A DNA stretch of 27,922 nt. It comes from Verrucomicrobiota bacterium (GTDB lineage Bacteria > Verrucomicrobiota > Verrucomicrobiia > Limisphaerales > SXQI01). Positions 1-6,500 of the stretch are shown piece by piece (within the stretch, counting starts at the first letter, position 1; every line of letters starts with the position of its first letter). The notes below the pieces were generated by a model. It worked only from the letters and a program-made list of their open reading frames with translations, was not told the origin of the DNA and did not search any database. A program made the position numbers and the translations under genes. The stretch is from assembly GCA_008933045.1 (NCBI GenBank), contig WBXJ01000005.1:1-27922 (forward strand), in the 5' to 3' direction.

Positions 1-1397
1 AGGCTCCAGTTATCTTTGGCGCGGTCGCGTTCTCCTTGCAGGACGTGGATGAGCATGGAGGGTTGGTTGTCGATCGCGGTGGTGAAGGCCTCGCCTGCTT
101 TGATGGGAATTGTCGAGTTGCGCGGGATGATGACGTTCATGAGTCCACCGAACGTTTCGAGACCGAGGGAGAGCGGGGTCACATCGAGCAGGAGTAGATC
201 CTTGAAACCACCTGAGAGAATCCCAGCTTGGATGGCTGCGCCGATCGCAACGGCTTCGTCTGGATTTTGGGAAGTGTTGAGCATGGGGCCTTCGGGTCTG
301 TGGTAATCAGACCCTAGCCGGATGCTGCCTGTACTCGCCTCGAAATCGCGGCAATGAAACCACTCAGCGACGAGTTGGCGGACGAGTGGCATGCGGGTTT
401 GGCCACCCACGAGGATGACTTGGTCGAGTTCTTTTGCTTCCAACTGTGCGTCGGAAAGTGCTCGGAAACAATGGGCGCGAGTGGAGGAGATTATCTCGCG
501 AGTGACTCGTTCCAACTCGGCACGGGTAAGGCGAGTTGAAAAACTGATTGCCGAAGTGAGGAACGGGAGCGAGATCTCAACCTCGGTTTCTGTGGAGAGG
601 TGAATTTTAGCGGTTTCTGCAACTTCTCGGACGCGGGCCACGAGGACTGGTTGCGGCAGGATGTCGAGCGAGTGCTCGGAGTGGATCAACCGAGCGAGGT
701 GTTGCACAAGGGCGTTGTCCAAATCATCGCCCCCGAGCCGTGTGTTGCCATGGGTTGCGAGGACCTGAAACACACCTTCATTGAGTTCAAGAATCGAGAG
801 GTCAAAGGTTCCACCGCCAAGATCGTAAACGGCAATCTTGGATTTTTCACGGAGGCGATGGAGACCATAGGCGAGGGCGGCTGCTGTGGGTTCGTTCAGG
901 ATGCGTTCGACCGTAAGCCCTGCTAATTCACCCGCCTTGAGAGTTGCATTGCGCTGGGCGTCATTGAAGTACGCCGGAACGGTGATAACGGCGTGCGTGA
1001 TGGGTTCGCCCAAGGACGCTTCGGCATCGGCCTTAAGTTTTTTGAGGATTTCGGCGGAAACTTCCTCGGGTAACACGCTGGGGTGGCCTGCGCCCAATCG
1101 CAAGGGCTGGGCACCTTGACCTGTGACAGGGTAGGAAACAGAGCGTTCCTCTGGGGTGATCTCGCTGGCGCGACGGCCCATAAAGCGTTTGACCGAGTAG
1201 AAAGTGTGCGCGGGGTCGAGGACTCGAATCCGTTGAGCCGCGTGGCCGACGAGGATCTTTGATTGTGCGCCGTAATGCACCACCGAGGGCGTCAGACGAC
1301 ACCCCTCGGCATCCGCCATGACAAACGGCAGCCCCGCCTCGATGACTGCCACCAAGGAGTTGGTCGTTCCCAGATCGATACCGACGATTTTGTTCAT
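1..1397 (-). CDS. Hsp70-family molecular chaperone (DnaK/HscA-like), 3' end outside window
   Basis: An ATP-dependent cytoplasmic chaperone. The minus-strand frame opens with ATG at 1397 and runs uninterrupted off the left edge, giving about 465 residues. The first residues, MNKIVGIDLGTTNS, are the Hsp70 phosphate-1 loop. YDLGGGTFDLSIL near residue 190 is the phosphate-2 loop, and ILNEPTAAALAYG precedes it. The interdomain linker with DVTPLSLGLE lies near residue 400, about where DnaK has it, and is followed by the beta part of the substrate-binding domain, ending in GERDRAKDNWS. The nucleotide-binding domain is complete; most of the substrate-binding domain and the lid are off the window. The start has only a weak AAGG upstream. 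The methyltransferase gene at 1522 is divergent. DnaK, HscA or a PVC paralogue cannot be separated without the C-terminus, so no symbol is given. Confidence 0.95.
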   Translation of the reverse strand, partial: MNKIVGIDLGTTNSLVAVIEAGLPFVMADAEGCRLTPSVVHYGAQSKILVGHAAQRIRVLDPAHTFYSVKRFMGRRASEITPEERSVSYPVTGQGAQPLRLGAGHPSVLPEEVSAEILKKLKADAEASLGEPITHAVITVPAYFNDAQRNATLKAGELAGLTVERILNEPTAAALAYGLHRLREKSKIAVYDLGGGTFDLSILELNEGVFQVLATHGNTRLGGDDLDNALVQHLARLIHSEHSLDILPQPVLVARVREVAETAKIHLSTETEVEISLPFLTSAISFSTRLTRAELERVTREIISSTRAHCFRALSDAQLEAKELDQVILVGGQTRMPLVRQLVAEWFHCRDFEASTGSIRLGSDYHRPEGPMLNTSQNPDEAVAIGAAIQAGILSGGFKDLLLLDVTPLSLGLETFGGLMNVIIPRNSTIPIKAGEAFTTAIDNQPSMLIHVLQGERDRAKDNWS

Positions 1398-1521
1398 GTG
1401 AACCTTATGGTGCCACGGAATCCTGTGCGGGCAAGGGGGAGAAGATTTTTTGGTGTTCTCGCTGCTCATCCTTGCTAGGATCGCGGTTAGGCTTCTGCAT
1501 AACCTCTGCGGGGCTGATGTA

Positions 1522-3147
1522 ATGATGAAACGAACCGACAAAAAACCCACCAAGGAGCTTTACGAACAATTGCGCACTCTCACGTGCGAACAACTGTGGG
1601 AGCAGGAGGTGGTACGGTTCGATGCCGCCACGCCCCAAGAGCGCGGTCAACGCGTAGCTTTGATTCGTGCGATTGGTGTCGTTTTTTCCGAATCCGGTAA
1701 TGTGGAGCAGAAGGATCGGGTGCGGCTTTGGTTGCGCGGGTTGCTTCAGGATTCCGACGAAAGAATACGGCGGTATGCGATGACGGCTTTGCCGAAGTTG
1801 GGTGCTGGCTTCAGCGAGGAAGCGGAGTTGCTGAGCTTGTTGAGAAAAACAACTCAGGAACGTGAGAAGAAGTTTTTAGGTCAAACTCTTTCCAAAATCG
1901 GCGGCGCAGCAACGCTCCAAGAAATGAGCCGACGGAGGGGCGAGTTAGGGGCGCAGACCGAACAAAAGGTTCGAGCCAGCCTCGCCCGCGCGGAGAGTCC
2001 AAGCACAGTGCGGATGAACCAGCCACTGAGCGAATTCGTTGGGTTGCGTATTCATCTTCATGGCCGTTATGGATTGGAGCAAGTGGTTCGCGATGAGGTC
2101 GAGGAACAGATTCGAACCAGCGGCCAATTCCGCATTGCCGAAGTTCGCAGCGGCCTCGTTGCGCTCACGCCGCTCAAGCCGTTCACGTTGGGCGACCTCT
2201 ACGCGCTTCGGTGTTTTGGGTTTCTTAGCTTTGTCTTGGGTTCGGTGCGGGCGATGGATGAGGAGCAGACGATCGAAGCGTTGGCTCGAGTCATGACGTC
2301 GCCCGTCTCTCGGCGGTTGCTGAAAGCGTTCACCGAGGGATCGATCCGTTATCGGCTTGAATTTGTGTCCAAAGGCCACCAACGCGGTGCCGTGCGACTC
2401 CTAACGACTCGGGCCTACGCGCTCTGTCCTGAGATTCTCAACGATGCGAGAAATGCTCCGTGGTCGATCGCCATCCGATCTCATGATGGAATCGATTCCG
2501 TTGAATTAACACCCAAGCTGACGCCTGATCCGCGTTTTGGTTATCGACAGAATGATGTGCCTGCAGCGTCTCACCCGCCCCTTGCTGCCTGTCTTGCTCG
2601 GCTCGCTGGGACAATGGAGAACGCCGTCATATGGGATCCATTCTGCGGCTCGGGTTTGGAACTCATCGAACGCGCCCGTCTCGGTGGCGTCCTTGGGGTG
2701 TATGGGACGGATCGAAGCCCCGAAGCCGTAGAAATCGCGCAGACCAATTTTGCGGCGGCTCAATTGCCGCCAGTGCGATCCAAGTTTGTCTGCAACGATT
2801 TTCGTGATTTTGTCCGTGTCGAGGGTTTGGGACGTAACAGTATTAGCTTGATCATTACCAACCCGCCGATGGGCAAACGAGTTCATGTGGGAGATTTGCA
2901 GCGGCTTGTGGAGGATCTTTTGTCGGTCGCCGCCGCTGTGCTCCAACCCGGTGGAAAACTAGTCTTTGCCAATCCTGTCCATATTCTGAGCCAGAATCCC
3001 GCGCTCAAACTCAAATGGCGCAGCGTCGTTGATTTTGGGGGGTTCGATTGTCGAGTCGAAGTCTACCAAAAATCAGCCCTGCCGGAACGCGCTTCGGTGC
3101 CGGAATCTCCTCGAGAAAAACCGGTTCACAACCCTCGCAGGCGATAA
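1522..3147 (+). CDS. THUMP/UPF0020-type RNA guanine-N2 methyltransferase-like protein with HEAT-like N-terminus
   Basis: A predicted SAM-dependent RNA methyltransferase of 541 residues, related to the RlmL/Trm11/Trm14 group. Residues about 10-160 are helical and rich in Leu/Arg/Glu with a HEAT-like look (DSDERIRRYAMTALPKLG). Residues about 175-270 (LRIHLHGRYGLEQVVRDEVE onward) resemble the THUMP/ferredoxin-like RNA-binding part. The catalytic domain follows: DPFCGSG at residue 372 is the SAM-binding motif I, GTDRSPEAVEIAQTNF is the region after it, and NPPMGKR at 447 is the NPPY-type motif IV, with Met where Tyr/Phe is usual. An in-frame start at 1450 exists, but the ATG-ATG pair at 1522/1525 removes a poor N-terminal extension. 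It is divergent from the Hsp70 gene. rRNA or tRNA as substrate is not decided by the sequence. Confidence 0.85.
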   Translation: MMKRTDKKPTKELYEQLRTLTCEQLWEQEVVRFDAATPQERGQRVALIRAIGVVFSESGNVEQKDRVRLWLRGLLQDSDERIRRYAMTALPKLGAGFSEEAELLSLLRKTTQEREKKFLGQTLSKIGGAATLQEMSRRRGELGAQTEQKVRASLARAESPSTVRMNQPLSEFVGLRIHLHGRYGLEQVVRDEVEEQIRTSGQFRIAEVRSGLVALTPLKPFTLGDLYALRCFGFLSFVLGSVRAMDEEQTIEALARVMTSPVSRRLLKAFTEGSIRYRLEFVSKGHQRGAVRLLTTRAYALCPEILNDARNAPWSIAIRSHDGIDSVELTPKLTPDPRFGYRQNDVPAASHPPLAACLARLAGTMENAVIWDPFCGSGLELIERARLGGVLGVYGTDRSPEAVEIAQTNFAAAQLPPVRSKFVCNDFRDFVRVEGLGRNSISLIITNPPMGKRVHVGDLQRLVEDLLSVAAAVLQPGGKLVFANPVHILSQNPALKLKWRSVVDFGGFDCRVEVYQKSALPERASVPESPREKPVHNPRRR

Positions 3148-3559
3148 AACCGTTGCGGGTCGAGTGTCAGCCGGTTCGTGGCCACCGGAGCCCACAAAGG
3201 GTTACTCAGGGTTGGGGTGGTTGCTCAAATTCTCCGCCACTTCCAAAACGAGCGTGTGATTAACGCTGGGTTCTGGGGCTGCCCAGTCTGCTGTGGGTTG
3301 GCCCGCGATTGACGTCGCTCAGCCGTGATTCTCGGCGTCAGAATCTGGCTCAGTCTTTTGAACGCGTAATGATACCGCTTCAGCCGCCGCACGCATTCCT
3401 GGACCGAAAGCCCGGGCTTCATCGCCTCGTCTATCGAACAGAGTCCCGCCAGTGGTGGCAGATTTTTGTAAGGCACGTAGTTTATTGGGACAAGACAAGA
3501 CCTTACGAAACTCCAGACTGGTCTCCCAGAATATTTGTGCCGCCCGACAGCCTGCGTTT
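3148..3559. other. Gap of about 410 bp without an intact gene, partly a gene remnant
   Basis: This stretch lies between the methyltransferase stop (3147) and the stop of the giant gene (3560). The right part, 3319-3558, is the two-frame-open block described as a remnant and in the findings. The left part, about 3148-3320, has no convincing coding frame. A short minus-strand frame there reads NHTLVLEVAENLSNHPNPE before a stop near 3190; it looks protein-like but has no start and no recognisable family. No tRNA-like fold or clear rho-independent terminator was seen, although two genes on opposite strands end here. Confidence 0.6.
3225..3476 (-). pseudogene. Truncated 5' remnant of a conserved hypothetical gene
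   Basis: The minus-strand frame begins at a GTG (3476) and reads NLPPLAGLCSIDEAMKPG, then ECVRRLKRYHYAFKRL and ILTPRITAE. This has the composition of a real helical protein. From about 3318 the character changes to a low-quality tail rich in Gln, Pro, Asn and Arg, ending at 3225 after only 83 codons. The frame also stays open upstream of the GTG, back to about 3558, just past the stop of the giant gene. From memory, the good part resembles the N-terminus of a longer verrucomicrobial hypothetical protein whose next residues would continue after RITAEP; I could not search this. The simplest reading is a 5' fragment joined to unrelated sequence. A short intact protein or a dispersed repeat that merely reads open are the alternatives. 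Confidence 0.4.
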
Positions 3560-6500
3560 TCAGAGTTTTTGCAGAAACTGGATCAGGTCCGCCAACTCCT
3601 GCGGCGTCATTCCCGATTCCAACCCCTCGGGCATCAGTGAGATTTTAGCGCCAGTAAGCGAGCCTATCTCGGTCCGCAAAATCGAGCGCGTGTTCCCATC
3701 AGCCGATTTCATCGTGATGCTGCTCGCGCTTTCCCCCACGATGATCCCATAAACCTCCTCGTCATTGGCCAACTTGCAGCTATAAGCCAGGTAGCGCGGA
3801 TCTACCGCGCTGCCTGGGTCAAGGATCGAGGTTAAGAGTATTTCTGAAGAACGATTCCCCACCGCCCTCAAATCCGGGCCAACCTCCCGGCCAATGTTGT
3901 CGAGCTTGTGACAACTCGCGCACAACCGCGTGAACACCTCTGATCCTTTACCTGCATCCGCCTGCAGCGCTAGCGCGGGACGGTATTCTTTCACGACTTT
4001 TTGGCGCGCGGGATTCACCGTTGCGCCCAATACCTTTTGCGCGACGTCCCGGACCCGCTCCGAGTTATGCTTTAGCAAACGATCGCGGCGAGGAGCATCC
4101 AATTCCCGAGCCTCGATCTTCCCCCCTTCCATCAATTGGAGCAGCGTCAAAGCCCACGCCTCCCGCGCGAGAAATTCATCGAGCATCGCTCCGCGCACGT
4201 CAGGCAGTTGCCCGGGCCAGGCGTCGGCAAATTGTTGCGGCACCGAAGGGTCGCCCCAATTCGCCAGAGATTTAACCACCGCTTTCTGAATCTCCCCAGG
4301 CACGCGGGGGGTGAGCAACTGCTTCATCAATTGGAGATCTTCTACTCGCGCTCCCGGATCGCGTCCAAGCAACCCGATCGCCGCGCTTCGCCGCTCCGCC
4401 GATTCCTCCGCAGCCATCGCAATTTTCCTCGCAGCAGCGAACAGATTTCCGGCTTTTGCGGCTTCGTCGCCGTGCCCGGCGAAATCGACGAATGCACTTT
4501 TCCGCCGTGCCAGGCCATCGATGAATCGTCCCAAAATCCTCATTTGGTCCGTGCTCACACGGCCATTCGCATCCGAGAGTATCCTCAGCAAAAGCTTTCT
4601 GATCCCTTCGCGTTCTCCCAGCGCCAGCGAAATATTCAGAAGATCTTCCGCCAGCGCGTTCACCGCCGCCATGGGGGCCGCGGCAACCGCCCCATCCAGG
4701 GCAGCGCAATGCTTGGTCGCGGAACTCAGCGCGCCCACCACGATGTAGCGATCTTCGTAATTGCGGACCAGCAATCGTCCCAACAAAGCGCCCGCTTCCA
4801 GCTTGTCGAATTCCCCGAGCGTGCACGCCAATTGCAGTCGCACTTTCGGTGAAGGATCATCCAATCGTTTGCTCAACTCGGCGATCAGTTCTGGATTCTT
4901 TTTCGCGAAGGTTTCGCTTAGCCGCACCGCTTCGCGCCGCACGCGCTCATCGCTGTCGCCCAGTGCCTTGACCACCAATTCCGCCGCAAGCGCGCCCATG
5001 CCATCCAGCGTGCACAACGCATGCAATCGCCCCAGACTGTTCCCCTCGCGGGTGGCCATTTTCTCCAGCAGCGGCACCGCTGCCCGATCGGCTTTCCAAA
5101 TCAAAAGTTGCTGCGCTTTGTCTCGCTGCCAGCCGTTGGAAGACTCAAGCGTGGCGACTAGTTGTTCCACATTCATCTTGTCGAGGCGAGGCAGGGGACC
5201 TGGCCGTTTGCCTTTGGGAAAAATCCGGTAAATCCTCCCTTGGTTTTCTCCATGCCGGTAAAACGGTTCCAATTCGGCTTTCCCTCCCGGCGGTAGCCAA
5301 TCCGGATGCTCAATCATGAACCGGTACATATCCACAACCCAAAGCGCCCCATCCGGTCCCAGCCTCGCCATCACGGGTCTGAACCACCGGTCATCAGAGG
5401 TTAAAAACTCGCTCTCCTGTTCATCCATCGCCCGCCGCGCGCTGAAGCTCACCCCGTTTTCCGAAAGAATTTCGTGATGCACTAGGTTGTGAAAAGGCTC
5501 GCACACAAACATGTGCTCCTCCCGCCCAGGCCCGAATAAAACTTCATCCCGATAAATCATCGGCGCGCACGCCGAGGTGAAATGCCCGCTCTGCTCGAAA
5601 CTGTGGTACCTCTTCTCCGGCGCACGGGCCGGGTAAACCTTCGGATTCGTCGGCACGATCACCTGCACCTTCGCTTCCGGCGGTGCGAAATGGGGATTCC
5701 GGGCTGTGTAATGATCCGAAAGCACGTAATGGAATAATGGATGGCTGTTATCCACCCCGAACCAGTTCCCCCAATCATCCCGCTCCCGCCCAAACTGGCT
5801 TACCCCTGATTCCGCCTGCACGACTCCCTCATCGGGCTTGAACCGAATATCCCTTCCACCCATGTCCACCTTCGGTCCGCCGCTTGCGTTCTCCACTAAG
5901 CCGCTGCTCCATCCATTCGCGCAATAGATCCAGTTGTCCAGACCCCAGCGCAGACCATTGACCCTCAATTGCAGGTTGCCTTCCTTGAATCCCGTCAGCA
6001 ACGTCCGCCGCGACACCCCACTCCCTGCGTCGCCCCCCGCCAGAAAAATCTCCGGCGCAGCCGTCACCAAAATTCCATCGCGCCACGTCGCGATACCATT
6101 CGGAAAATTCAAGCCATCCAGGTAAACCGTCGATTTATCAAACACCCCATCCCCATCCTTATCTTCCAGCACTCGGACCCTTCCACCCCCTTTCATCTTC
6201 CCATCCATCCCCATCGGGTAATCCGCCATCTCCACCACCCAAAGCCGCCCATCCGCCCCCCAATCGATCGCCACCGGACTCATCACTAGCGGTTCCACCG
6301 CCACTTGCTCGATATCAAACCCACTCTTCAAATGAATCGCCTTCAGCGAATCGGCCGGGGAACGCGCTGGCTCCGGTCGCAGCGGCGCAGGCTTCGGTGG
6401 CGGTGCTTGCCCGGATAGCTTGTACATCGCCGCGATCTCACCCGCCGTCAGCGCGCGTCTGTAAACAGCCACCTCGTCGATCCGCCCCTTGAAATTCGCA

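Noticed and set aside
600..926. Plus-strand frame with protein-like start in the Hsp70 region
   Set aside because: It lies opposite the conserved ATPase domain of Hsp70 and matches nothing.
1945..2382. 145-codon minus-strand frame in the methyltransferase gene
   Set aside because: Shadow of the THUMP-like region with no start site or recognisable motif.
4136..4852. 238-codon plus-strand open frame opposite the HEAT repeats
   Set aside because: Low-complexity Arg/Gln/Ser composition and full overlap with a well-supported domain on the other strand.
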